20,775 bases of DNA. Source: a virus. The stretch's first letter is position 1, and each line of letters begins with the position of its first letter. A program made the position numbers and the translations under genes. Shown here one piece after another: positions 1 to 7,324 of the stretch. The stretch lies in IMG/VR virus record IMGVR_UViG_3300033153_001675, positions 1 to 20,775 of that record. The stretch is one strand, 5' to 3'. Under the pieces are notes generated by a model, which was not told where the DNA came from, did not search any database, and saw only the letters and a program-made list of their open reading frames with translations.

Positions 1-1154
1 CTAACAAACTTATCTCTTAAATATTCTGTATCACCTGAAAAGTTAGATAAATATTGAGAGTTGTAGTCTGCAAAATAAACTAAAGCATTATAAGAGCTTG
101 TGCTTGGTGGAAAATTTTGAAAAGCTTCTTGAAGTTCGTTTAATGATGCACTACCTACAGAACATCTAACAGTAGCAGTATTATTTCCTAATGTATAACC
201 AGGTAATGAAAGTATTGTTATAACAGACTTTGTTCTACTATTAAACAATCGCATACTTGGGTATAAGTTTCCAGATAGGTTACTTACAGTAGATCCTGCT
301 GTTCCAAACACTGTAGCTTCTGTAAATTCGTCTGAAACATTTTTTGAACCTGTTTCTAATATAGTTATAGTAGTAGCGGTAGCGTCTGTTTGATCGTAAT
401 CTTGATTTAGTGTAAAACTTTTAGCTGTATTTGATGTACTTTGAATAATACAAGGTGTAGATTGAGTGTTTGTGTTAGGCATTTTTACAAACTGCCCTTG
501 TCTTATTTTAGCGTAATCTGCATTGCTTAAAGTAAAAGGACCAGGTCCAGTTAGTGTACCTCCAGTTACAGTAACAGTAAATTCATTAACTAAACTTATA
601 GCATTGTATGGATTATATTTAGCTACAGATATATTATCTTCTGTAGTGTAATGAGTAGAACTAGCTAAAGCTTTATCTACATTTATTCTTCTTGGTTGAT
701 TTCTATCATCAGTCCAAAATAATAAATCTTCAATTAAATCTATATTAAGTATAGGATGGGTAATAGAAAAATTTAAAAATCTACCTGATACTAATGTATG
801 AGTAGTATTATTTATAAAATCTCTCATTATTATTAAGTGAGTAGATCCTTTACCTGCAAAACTACCTAGTCTAGTACTTGAACTATCGTAATGATCAGTT
901 ATGTAAAAAAATCCTCTTTCTTTGCTTTGATCAATATATTGGCCTATAACTTGTCTATTATCATATATTGTAGTAGTAGTTAGATCAGTTACTAATTCAT
1001 TTCCTAGTACATTTTCAACAGATCCTACGTCATCACCTTCAGATCTACTTACATTAATATTCTGAGCATCTCTGTACTCGCCTTTACCTACCAGCCTTTC
1101 GTCTAAGTCTTTATTCATCTTAGACTTGATAAATATATTTTTCGCTAATGCCAT
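1..1154 (-). CDS. Large neck/stabilization (muzzle-like) structural protein, partial
   Basis: The first 384 codons of a protein that runs off the left edge. It starts at an ATG (1152-1154) five bases after the stop of the preceding gene, with an AT-only leader. The N-terminus carries KSKMNKDLDERLV (residues 10-22), then GEYRDAQNINVS and SEGDDVGSVENVLGN. I recognise this pattern from the large neck or 'stabilization' proteins of crAss-like and related marine podoviruses, which sit at the end of the short tail. The rest reads as repeated beta-strand segments rich in Thr, Ser and Asn, as expected for a beta-propeller-like structural protein, though the fold is inferred. It follows two ring-type proteins, which fits a neck/tail assembly cluster. 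Full length is unknown. Confidence 0.72.
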   Translation of the reverse strand, partial: MALAKNIFIKSKMNKDLDERLVGKGEYRDAQNINVSRSEGDDVGSVENVLGNELVTDLTTTTIYDNRQVIGQYIDQSKERGFFYITDHYDSSSTRLGSFAGKGSTHLIIMRDFINNTTHTLVSGRFLNFSITHPILNIDLIEDLLFWTDDRNQPRRINVDKALASSTHYTTEDNISVAKYNPYNAISLVNEFTVTVTGGTLTGPGPFTLSNADYAKIRQGQFVKMPNTNTQSTPCIIQSTSNTAKSFTLNQDYDQTDATATTITILETGSKNVSDEFTEATVFGTAGSTVSNLSGNLYPSMRLFNSRTKSVITILSLPGYTLGNNTATVRCSVGSASLNELQEAFQNFPPSTSSYNALVYFADYNSQYLSNFSGDTEYLRDKFV

Positions 1155-1158
1155 TTAA

Positions 1159-2361
1159 TTAGTGTTTAATCCATTTAGATTTACCTCTCATTACTTGAGT
1201 AAACTCTTCCAATTTAATATTGCTTAATCTTATTTTAGCGTTTCTTAATTTAGCAACTTTTTCTTTTTTATATCTTTGAACAATATATTCAGGTACTTTA
1301 GGTTTAACTGAAGTTACAGCATATAACATGTATGCATATAGAGCATCTTCTGCTAATTTAGGTATTTTAGTATTCTCATCATTATAAAGACCATCTGATA
1401 TATATTCTAATACGATTAATCTTTGGGCTAAATTACTACTAAAAGCAAATACGTTTCTTCTAGGATCATAAGTAAACCACCCATTTTTTTGGCTAACTTC
1501 TGGTTCAGCTCCATATCTTTGTCCATAAACATTTTTATACCAAGCGTTAGAATATACATCTGCCTCTGTAAAGTTTTCACTACCAGCTGAGCCTGCTATA
1601 TTGTTCTGGTTAGCTGATCTCCATCTATCATTTATTAAAGCTTGTTGAGACTCTAAATTATTTCCATATTGATCTTGAGTAGGAACACCTTGATCGTCTT
1701 GTATTACTGGAGCTGTAGGATTACTTGTTAATCTAGTATTATATATTATATGTTTAACACCAGCTTGATCTACCCAAGATAACTGAACATAGTTAACCAT
1801 ATCTTGTGGAGCTACTATAGACAAGTTATTAGGTATAGTTAGCTCTTGAGCTTTTATACTTCTTAACGTATCATAGCTAAACTCTTGTATACCTCTTTTA
1901 GCGTGGTATATTAAATCAGTTCTTTTAACTCTTGGTATAACTTTGTCTGTACCTACGTAATTTATCATAAAGTTATTAACTACTTCACTTAATGGAGTAT
2001 ATTGATAACCTCCATAGTTACTCCATCTACTTTGATCTATAAAAGCTACTTTAATTACAGACGTAGCTGGAACAACTACAGCAGTACCTATAGTTAATAT
2101 TTGAACAGCTACACCATTAGTTATAGTAGTACTTAAAGAAGTAGTAAAGTTATAAGGAGCTTGACCAAATTGCTTTACATTGTCAATAAAAACGTCAAAA
2201 TTATCAACAGAAGTTTGAGTTGCTCCATCGTTAAAAATTAACGGTGGTAAAGTTTGTGGCCAAGTTACTGAATTACTATTAGTACCATCGCCTAATTGAG
2301 CTACTTCACCTGAATAATATTCTGAGTTAGTTTGTTGTTTTTGATTTCCTAATGTATGCAT
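1159..2361 (-). CDS. Neck/tail ring-type structural protein
   Basis: A 400-aa protein with two parts. Residues about 20-118 are Thr/Val/Asn-rich and beta-like. The conserved core begins near residue 121 (YTPLSEVVNNFMINYVG) and includes KRTDLIYHAKRGIQEFSYDTL (144-156 is its centre) and a segment ending VNYVQLSW (179-186). The core resembles ring or head-to-tail connector proteins conserved in crAss-like and uncultured marine podoviruses. A basic region near the C-terminus (residues about 365-400) contains many Lys/Arg. The gene lies 3 nt downstream of the 357-aa neck protein and 4 nt upstream of the large neck protein, so the three are probably cotranscribed and assembled together. The structural role rests on motif memory and position; the exact ring cannot be assigned. 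Confidence 0.65.
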   Translation of the reverse strand: MHTLGNQKQQTNSEYYSGEVAQLGDGTNSNSVTWPQTLPPLIFNDGATQTSVDNFDVFIDNVKQFGQAPYNFTTSLSTTITNGVAVQILTIGTAVVVPATSVIKVAFIDQSRWSNYGGYQYTPLSEVVNNFMINYVGTDKVIPRVKRTDLIYHAKRGIQEFSYDTLRSIKAQELTIPNNLSIVAPQDMVNYVQLSWVDQAGVKHIIYNTRLTSNPTAPVIQDDQGVPTQDQYGNNLESQQALINDRWRSANQNNIAGSAGSENFTEADVYSNAWYKNVYGQRYGAEPEVSQKNGWFTYDPRRNVFAFSSNLAQRLIVLEYISDGLYNDENTKIPKLAEDALYAYMLYAVTSVKPKVPEYIVQRYKKEKVAKLRNAKIRLSNIKLEEFTQVMRGKSKWIKH

Positions 2362-2364
2362 GTT

Positions 2365-3438
2365 TTATCTTTTTTCGTTTGCTTCATCTTCAGCTAATTC
2401 TTTATAAGCTGCATTGACTACGCCAGGATCTTTTACGATTACACCAGAATATTTTAATATTTCCATAGTCACAGTATTTCTTTGCGAATCATCTATTTCA
2501 TAATCAATACTTCCTTGAGTTGTGTTAGTTTTAGTCATTAAATCTTTTGCTTCTATAAGTCTTAATGAAAAACCATTGTTTAACGATCCAAATGCGCCAG
2601 CAGCAACAGACAACGCGTTATTAACAGCATATCCTGAGCTGTTATCTAAAGTAGAAATTTTTATAGTAGTATTAGCGTTAGATAAAGTTATTGTACCTGA
2701 TCCTGCTACAGTTATATCTAATAAACAACCAGTTCCAGCTCCATTAGTTGATGTAACTACTCCAGTGTAAGTTCCAGCAACTGCTGTAGTTCCAACTGGA
2801 AAAGATGGAGCAACAGTAAAAGTTTGTCCTATAATCAGTTTAGAAGTAGAAAAAGTTCTAGAGTCATATATATATTGGCCTAAGTCACCCACATAAAATC
2901 CCCAACGTGGATCTGTAGGTTTACGCATATAACTAAACTTAACATCACTAACAGAAGTAACAGCTGGATTACCATTAGTTATCTGCGGATATACAGTTAG
3001 TTTATTATCTTTAAATGTTGCTATTGGAAATGTTTCACTCGGTTGAGTTAACGGTGACATGTTTAGTTGCCTAAATTCTCTTTGACTAACTAATTGTATT
3101 CTTGGCGAACCTTTAACGCCATTGTAAAATACACTTCCTAACCTATGTAAATCAGTTGGATAAGTATATACATTAGAAGGATTAGTGTTGGCTGATGCGG
3201 ACTCAAATTTTTCAAATAATTGATATTCGTCTCTTATATGCTCTATCCTACTAGCATATTCTTCATCTGTTTTAGGCATACGTAAATACTGATTGTAGTC
3301 TTCAAAGAAAGTTTCAAAAACTTCTAATTGAACTTGACTAGCTAAAAGGTTATATTCGTACGGCGTTAAATAACCTCTTTGTTCTTTATTCAAGATACTT
3401 AAAACTGTAGTGTAAACAGTATTTACATTAATTCCCAT
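2365..3438 (-). CDS. Tail-tubular/ring-type neck protein with beta insertion
   Basis: A 357-aa protein. The N-terminus (NVNTVYTTVLSILNKEQRGY, residues 4-23) followed by LTPYEYNLLASQVQLEVFE is a helical signature I recognise from neck/tubular proteins of marine and crAss-like podoviruses. A second conserved segment, SYMRKPTDPRWG (169-180), is interrupted by about 105 residues rich in Gly, Thr, Ser and Val before the conserved C-terminus (DYEIDDSQRNTVTMEILKYSG, about 312-332; IVKDPGVV). The insertion has the GxGY/NNxLSVAAG look of a small beta-sandwich or beta-repeat module found inside phage structural proteins. The gene starts just after a hairpin terminator (3452-3475), through the AT-only leader TATATATAAAT, and is followed at 3 nt by another neck protein. 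Confidence 0.66.
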   Translation of the reverse strand: MGINVNTVYTTVLSILNKEQRGYLTPYEYNLLASQVQLEVFETFFEDYNQYLRMPKTDEEYASRIEHIRDEYQLFEKFESASANTNPSNVYTYPTDLHRLGSVFYNGVKGSPRIQLVSQREFRQLNMSPLTQPSETFPIATFKDNKLTVYPQITNGNPAVTSVSDVKFSYMRKPTDPRWGFYVGDLGQYIYDSRTFSTSKLIIGQTFTVAPSFPVGTTAVAGTYTGVVTSTNGAGTGCLLDITVAGSGTITLSNANTTIKISTLDNSSGYAVNNALSVAAGAFGSLNNGFSLRLIEAKDLMTKTNTTQGSIDYEIDDSQRNTVTMEILKYSGVIVKDPGVVNAAYKELAEDEANEKR

Positions 3439-3451
3439 ATTTATATATATT

Positions 3452-3475
3452 AAAAAGGCGGCGCGTGGCCGCCTT
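3452..3475 (-). terminator. Rho-independent terminator after the 256-aa gene
   Basis: Reading the minus strand there is a perfect 8-bp stem, AAGGCGGC and GCCGCCTT, around a 5-nt loop, followed by a run that continues as TTT (five Ts counting the stem). It is strikingly GC-rich in an AT-rich sequence. It lies between the stop at 3491 and the start at 3438, so it should end or attenuate transcription after the 256-aa gene and ahead of the neck genes. Confidence 0.78.
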
Positions 3476-3490
3476 AATTATAATCACTTG

Positions 3491-4261
3491 TTATTTTAGT
3501 TTTTTCTGTATTGATTTATAAACTTCAATACCTTCATCTGTTTTTAACCAAGCTGCCATTGCTGAATATGGGTTTTCTTCAAATGGTACTGTCATTAATT
3601 TTCTACCATTACTAGTCCATTTAAATACTCTATTATCGTCAGCTAAAGTAATAATCTTAGCTTCAACCGCCTTGATAGCAAAGTTTCTTAATTCAACGTT
3701 TTCATCTTCAGCAAGATTTAAAAACAACTTAGGTTGCTGTTTAGCAAAGATTAATAAATCTCTTTTTAATTCTTTAGAAGATAATGCATTTACGCTTGAC
3801 CCTTTTTCAACTCTTAATATAGCTTCGGCTTTATCAATATCCATCTCATAAGCCATATTAGAAGCTGCAAGTTCTAGTTCTAACCAATCAAAATGGTCTT
3901 CTGCTTCCACTACAGCATCAAACTCTGTAAATATAATACCATTATGTGGATGTTTAGCTAAGAACTCTTGTAAATTTCTTTTTTCTTTAGGAACTTGTAA
4001 ATGTCCTTTTTCAAAAACAATATGTGCTAAAGTTACGTTACCTTTTTGTTCATCAACAAATATGCTTTTATGATTACTAGCATATCTCATTTCTCTTTCG
4101 TAACCTTTTTCTTTATCAAACCATACTAAAGGGTATCTAGCAGAATGTCTACTAGGTATAGTATGAGTTAAAGGCATTTTGTTTTTTAATAGATAATAAT
4201 TTCTATCTTTATACTCCCAATTATCTTTTTTCTCTGGAGTCTTTTTTACTTTTGTTTCCAT
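3491..4261 (-). CDS. Conserved marine-phage protein of unknown function, 256 aa
   Basis: A soluble, charged 256-aa protein with no membrane segment. Recognisable conserved pieces are LVWFDKEKGYEREMRYASN (about residues 45-63), an acidic helical stretch DAVVEAEDHFDWLELELAA (about 114-132), and a C-terminal SNGRKLMTVPFEENPYSAMA (about 217-236). I have seen this arrangement in proteins encoded next to the capsid gene in uncultured marine phages, but I cannot name a function. Position after the capsid gene suggests a head-completion, neck or assembly role. It is the only gene here enclosed by a hairpin terminator on each side (4283-4311 and 3452-3475), and its start directly abuts four TAATA repeats, so it may be transcribed or dosed separately from its neighbours. 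Confidence 0.6.
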   Translation of the reverse strand: METKVKKTPEKKDNWEYKDRNYYLLKNKMPLTHTIPSRHSARYPLVWFDKEKGYEREMRYASNHKSIFVDEQKGNVTLAHIVFEKGHLQVPKEKRNLQEFLAKHPHNGIIFTEFDAVVEAEDHFDWLELELAASNMAYEMDIDKAEAILRVEKGSSVNALSSKELKRDLLIFAKQQPKLFLNLAEDENVELRNFAIKAVEAKIITLADDNRVFKWTSNGRKLMTVPFEENPYSAMAAWLKTDEGIEVYKSIQKKLK

Positions 4262-4280
4262 AATATAATATAATATAATA
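4261..4280. repeat. (TAATA)x4 tandem repeat at a gene start
   Basis: Four exact copies of the pentamer TAATA on the plus strand, equivalent to a TATTA tract on the coding strand that runs directly into the ATG of the 256-aa gene. There is no purine-rich Shine-Dalgarno element. The tract may serve as an unstructured AU-rich ribosome entry region or as part of a promoter. A three-copy version lies at the start of the scaffold gene (7298-7312). Confidence 0.8.
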
Positions 4281-4282
4281 AT

Positions 4283-4311
4283 TAATAAAGACCCCGCCGA
4301 AGCGGGATCTT
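4283..4311 (-). terminator. Hairpin terminator with UUCG tetraloop downstream of the capsid gene
   Basis: On the minus strand, AAGATCCCGC and GCGGGGTCTT pair over 10 bp with one G·U wobble, closed by a TTCG tetraloop, which is an exceptionally stable RNA loop. The downstream tract is T-rich but not a pure T run (TTTATTAATT). On the opposite strand the same hairpin is followed by six Ts (4313-4318), so it could work in both directions. It lies after the small frameshifted gene and the capsid gene, and before the 256-aa gene. Confidence 0.72.
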
Positions 4312-4321
4312 ATTTTTTAGT

Positions 4322-4571
4322 TTAAGATAATGCTTCAATATCTGTAGCAGTAACTTTAGAACTTAACTCTGTTAATGGAGCTGGCCCTGAACAGCCTTCC
4401 ATTACATCAATAGCTTTTACAACAGTAAAAACATCTGCAGCAGTTAAGTTAGAAGCACCTGTTATTTGTACTTCTTTATTAGCCATATATCCTATGACTA
4501 CTTTGTTCGATGTTAATTTAACTGAACCTACACCATCGGCAGATACTATTTGCTAATTTTATGTGTCCCAT
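4322..4571 (-). pseudogene. Small post-capsid gene, frameshifted near 4547
   Basis: Two overlapping reading frames look like the halves of one small protein of about 82 aa. An ATG at 4569-4571, 31 nt after the capsid stop, opens MGHIKLANSI and then runs into nonsense and a stop. In the +1 frame the sequence continues as IVSADGVGSVKLTSNKVVIG, then MANKEVQITGASNL, ending at a TAA (4322-4324). Small marine-phage proteins starting with a hydrophobic strand plus 'SADGV' are familiar, so the fusion is believable. If translation instead starts at the internal ATG (4484-4486), an intact 54-aa protein results. Possible explanations are a real mutation, a sequencing or assembly error, or recoding; I see no classic slippery heptamer. 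The UUCG terminator follows directly. Confidence 0.55.
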
Positions 4572-4601
4572 AATTTCTATCTTTTAAATGTTAAACAATA
4601 A

Positions 4602-6116
4602 TTAAGCTCCTTTAAATAACACGAAGTTATTAGCAGCTTGAGTTACTAAACATCTTTCAGATAAGAAACTTACAGTCATAGCATCTAGAGTGTCAGTGTA
4701 TGCACCACCAACTGAACCAGTAATCCAAGACTTCATTCTTCGATCTTCAGTTTCAGAAGCTCTATATCTTACATGTAAGAAAGGACGTCTTATATTAGAT
4801 CCTAACATTTGATCGTACACTGTAGTAGTACCAGCTGGTATTAATACACCGTCGATTTCTTTGTCAAGTCCTCTTAATGAAGCATCATTTAAGTATTTCC
4901 AGTCAGTTTTATAGAAGTCATAAGAACCTCTTCTAAATCCTGAAAATCCAAAGTTTAATGCCATATCACCATCATTCTCAAATAATCCGAAAGAAGCAGC
5001 TTGTGTAGAAGCATAAGCTCCATTTACAGATGCAATCATATCGTCAAAGTCAAGAGCAGTAGATCTTGATAAGAATAACATGTTTTCTTCAATAGCACCT
5101 TGCTTATCTAAGTTTTTGAGTATTTCATCAAAATCACCTAAAGCACCTGAACCAGGAGCAGCAGCACCAGCAAAACCAGAGTATACGTTACCTCTTGCTT
5201 CGATAGCAGCAAATAAACCTTCAGAACCTTGAATGTTAGTAGTTAATGCAGCATTGTTAGCTCCACCATATTGGTATTGTACAGCATTACCAGCTTCAGT
5301 ATAAGCAGCGTTATACATATTTTCAGATTCAACCATAGCCATCTCTAACTGATCTTCAAATCTTAGTCTTGTTTCAGACTCAGACTTTAAATACCATAAA
5401 TAACCTGATTGACCGTCTTCTGTAGCAACTTCAACCCAACCAATTTGAGCAGTATCAGAACCATTAATCTCAAAGTTATCTTTAAGTATCATTGGTCTGT
5501 TAGAAAATTGAGTGAAAGTAGGCTGAATAGATCCTTGCATACCAATTGAACCTTTACCAAACTCAGAGCCGTAAACAAATACGTTACAACCACCAGCAGT
5601 TACAGGTAAAGAATTAGCAGCAGTACCATAAAACTTAACGTTTAACACATTAAGAGTAGCACCAGAAACAGCTTGTACTAAACCTTTTTGTACGATTAAT
5701 CCAGTTGCATTATCAGAAATTAATACTGTTTGTCCTTGTCTGATAGCACCTCTTCTGTCAGCAGCAGCAATATCTGGTTGCGCAACAGCTAAATCAATAG
5801 TAAGAGTAATATCAGCATCAGCTAACCCACCTGGAGCAGCAACAGTACAAGACTTATATGCAATATGTAATCTATTTTGTTCAGACCAAATTACTTGATC
5901 CGATGTCATCGGCATCTCTGCGCCGACCATTCTTAGGAAACCACCAATTGTTCTGTTTCCATAACGTTCCACCTCAGCTTCATAAAGCTCTGGTAAGTAT
6001 TGCTGAGCAAAACTACCTGTACTTCCATCAAACGTTAAATAGTTTGTATGTAGAGCTAATCTAGTTTGAGCTGGAACTAAACTTGCGGGAAAAGACCCAC
6101 TTGTAGCAAAAGCCAT
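4602..6116 (-). CDS. Major capsid protein
   Basis: A 504-aa protein, probably the HK97-fold major capsid subunit. The basis is its size, its place directly after a scaffold-like gene and two genes after the portal, and the motif GNRTIGGFLRMVGAEMP (residues 53-69) followed by VIWSEQNRLH (about 75-84). I recognise that motif from capsid proteins of uncultured marine podoviruses related to the crAss-like group. The middle is Ala/Gly-rich (about 270-335) and the C-terminal part carries a charged segment (RRPFLHVRYRASETEDRR, about 441-458). Codons are slightly less AT-biased than in the neighbours (frequent GCA/GCT), as expected for a highly expressed structural gene. No Shine-Dalgarno is visible before the ATG. 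The HK97 fold is inferred, not read from sequence. Confidence 0.82.
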   Translation of the reverse strand: MAFATSGSFPASLVPAQTRLALHTNYLTFDGSTGSFAQQYLPELYEAEVERYGNRTIGGFLRMVGAEMPMTSDQVIWSEQNRLHIAYKSCTVAAPGGLADADITLTIDLAVAQPDIAAADRRGAIRQGQTVLISDNATGLIVQKGLVQAVSGATLNVLNVKFYGTAANSLPVTAGGCNVFVYGSEFGKGSIGMQGSIQPTFTQFSNRPMILKDNFEINGSDTAQIGWVEVATEDGQSGYLWYLKSESETRLRFEDQLEMAMVESENMYNAAYTEAGNAVQYQYGGANNAALTTNIQGSEGLFAAIEARGNVYSGFAGAAAPGSGALGDFDEILKNLDKQGAIEENMLFLSRSTALDFDDMIASVNGAYASTQAASFGLFENDGDMALNFGFSGFRRGSYDFYKTDWKYLNDASLRGLDKEIDGVLIPAGTTTVYDQMLGSNIRRPFLHVRYRASETEDRRMKSWITGSVGGAYTDTLDAMTVSFLSERCLVTQAANNFVLFKGA

Positions 6117-6134
6117 AATTTATGTTTTTAGTTG

Positions 6135-7298
6135 TTATTTTTTTATTTTAAATTTCAACTTAGAACTATCTACACCACTAATCGCTTTTACTCGCAACCC
6201 ATTTATAAACATATCACCATTTGCTTGAGGTCTAACATCTTCACCAATATTCTTTGATTTAGACGTCATACTTCTTATAGCATCGGCTTTACCTTGTTCG
6301 TAAAAATGAGAAGCAATTCTATCAGGATTTTGTGCTGTATATAAAGCTTTGTGATAACCTTTAGCATCACCAATCGCACCATCTTTGTTCAAGAACTTCT
6401 GAAACAAACTATTTAAATTTGATTGTTTTTTAGCAATATCACTAGGGTTGTTTACGTTATATCTAAAAGTTTTTTCTCCAACTGAATATTCAAAACCTTT
6501 GAACTCTTCGTTGAATAACTTATTAGAGCTATTAAGAAATATTTCCCTATTCTTTGCTCCTTTTTCTTGTTCTTTGTTGTGTCTATTGAAAAAGTCCATA
6601 GCTTTTTGTTGTTCTGGAGTTAAACCACTAGATCTCAACTTGATTTCTTTGTAGTATTTACTCTTTGTTTCTTCCAAAAAGTTTTTGGCTTTAGCAATTT
6701 CTTCTTTATAAGCAAGTTTTTTCTTTTTTATTTCTCGCTCATCATCCACATCTTCTTCAATTTTAAAATTATCTTCCATTATAAAGTTAATTTCTTCTTG
6801 ATTTAAGTGTGGTTTAGTTCTTTTGTAGTATTCATTAAGTATAGCATCTTCATTATACTGTGAATAATCTCTATTTAATCTAGCATAATCTTCAATAGTA
6901 CCACCTGTTTCTTCCATAAAACTTACTAAAGCTTCTATATTTTCTGGAAGCTTTTTAGTTGGTGTTTCTTCTTTATGCTCTTGTACAATTTCTTGTACAA
7001 CTTCTTCTTTATTTTCTTCAGGAGTAATTTCTTCTAAAGGATTTACTTCTTCTTTTTTTTCTTCGGCAACCGGCTCAACACTTGGTTCGGGTGCTCTTTC
7101 CTCCACTTTTTCCACATCTGTGGTTTGTTTATCCTCATCCAAACTTCCTGTGCTTTGCTCTGGAACGGCATCTTCTTTTTCTTTTTCTTCTGGTTTTTTA
7201 TTCATATCAAGTTTATATACTTGATCGTTGTTTCTTTTTAAAGAAGGCTTTTTTATTTTCAAAGGCAAAGCCTCTTGCTCTTGTTTTGTTGTTGACAT
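6135..7298 (-). CDS. Scaffold-like capsid assembly protein
   Basis: A 387-aa hydrophilic protein. Residues about 33-118 are dominated by Glu, Lys and Pro and are probably disordered. A conserved helical section starts at TGGTIEDYARLNRDYS (131-146) and includes KTKPHL-like RTKPHLNQEEINFIMED and KKKLAYKEEIAKAKNFLEE. The C-terminus is basic (KLKFKIKK). Position between portal and major capsid genes, high charge and predicted coiled-coil content fit a scaffolding protein, and the DYARLN/YYKRTKPHL pattern is one I recognise from such genes in marine phages. No protease motif is visible. It starts immediately after three TAATA repeats (coding-strand TATTA tract) with no Shine-Dalgarno element. Confidence 0.68.
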   Translation of the reverse strand: MSTTKQEQEALPLKIKKPSLKRNNDQVYKLDMNKKPEEKEKEDAVPEQSTGSLDEDKQTTDVEKVEERAPEPSVEPVAEEKKEEVNPLEEITPEENKEEVVQEIVQEHKEETPTKKLPENIEALVSFMEETGGTIEDYARLNRDYSQYNEDAILNEYYKRTKPHLNQEEINFIMEDNFKIEEDVDDEREIKKKKLAYKEEIAKAKNFLEETKSKYYKEIKLRSSGLTPEQQKAMDFFNRHNKEQEKGAKNREIFLNSSNKLFNEEFKGFEYSVGEKTFRYNVNNPSDIAKKQSNLNSLFQKFLNKDGAIGDAKGYHKALYTAQNPDRIASHFYEQGKADAIRSMTSKSKNIGEDVRPQANGDMFINGLRVKAISGVDSSKLKFKIKK

Positions 7299-7312
7299 AA
7301 TATAATATAATA
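7298..7312. repeat. (TAATA)x3 tandem repeat at the scaffold gene start
   Basis: Three exact plus-strand copies of TAATA abut the ATG of the scaffold-like gene, the same arrangement as the four copies before the 256-aa gene. The shared 17-nt string spans the start codon and the repeats. It is probably an AU-rich translation-initiation leader. Confidence 0.75.
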
Positions 7313-7324
7313 GTTAAAAAATAC

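Noticed and set aside
3439-3450. TATAAATA in the leader of the 357-aa neck gene, like a T4-type late promoter
   Set aside because: The leader is almost wholly A/T, the string is expected by chance, and no consistent copies occur before other genes.
6990-7090. Repeated TTCTTCTT-type tract that looks like a microsatellite
   Set aside because: It encodes the Glu/Lys-rich disordered part of the scaffold-like protein and has no exact repeat unit beyond codon repetition.
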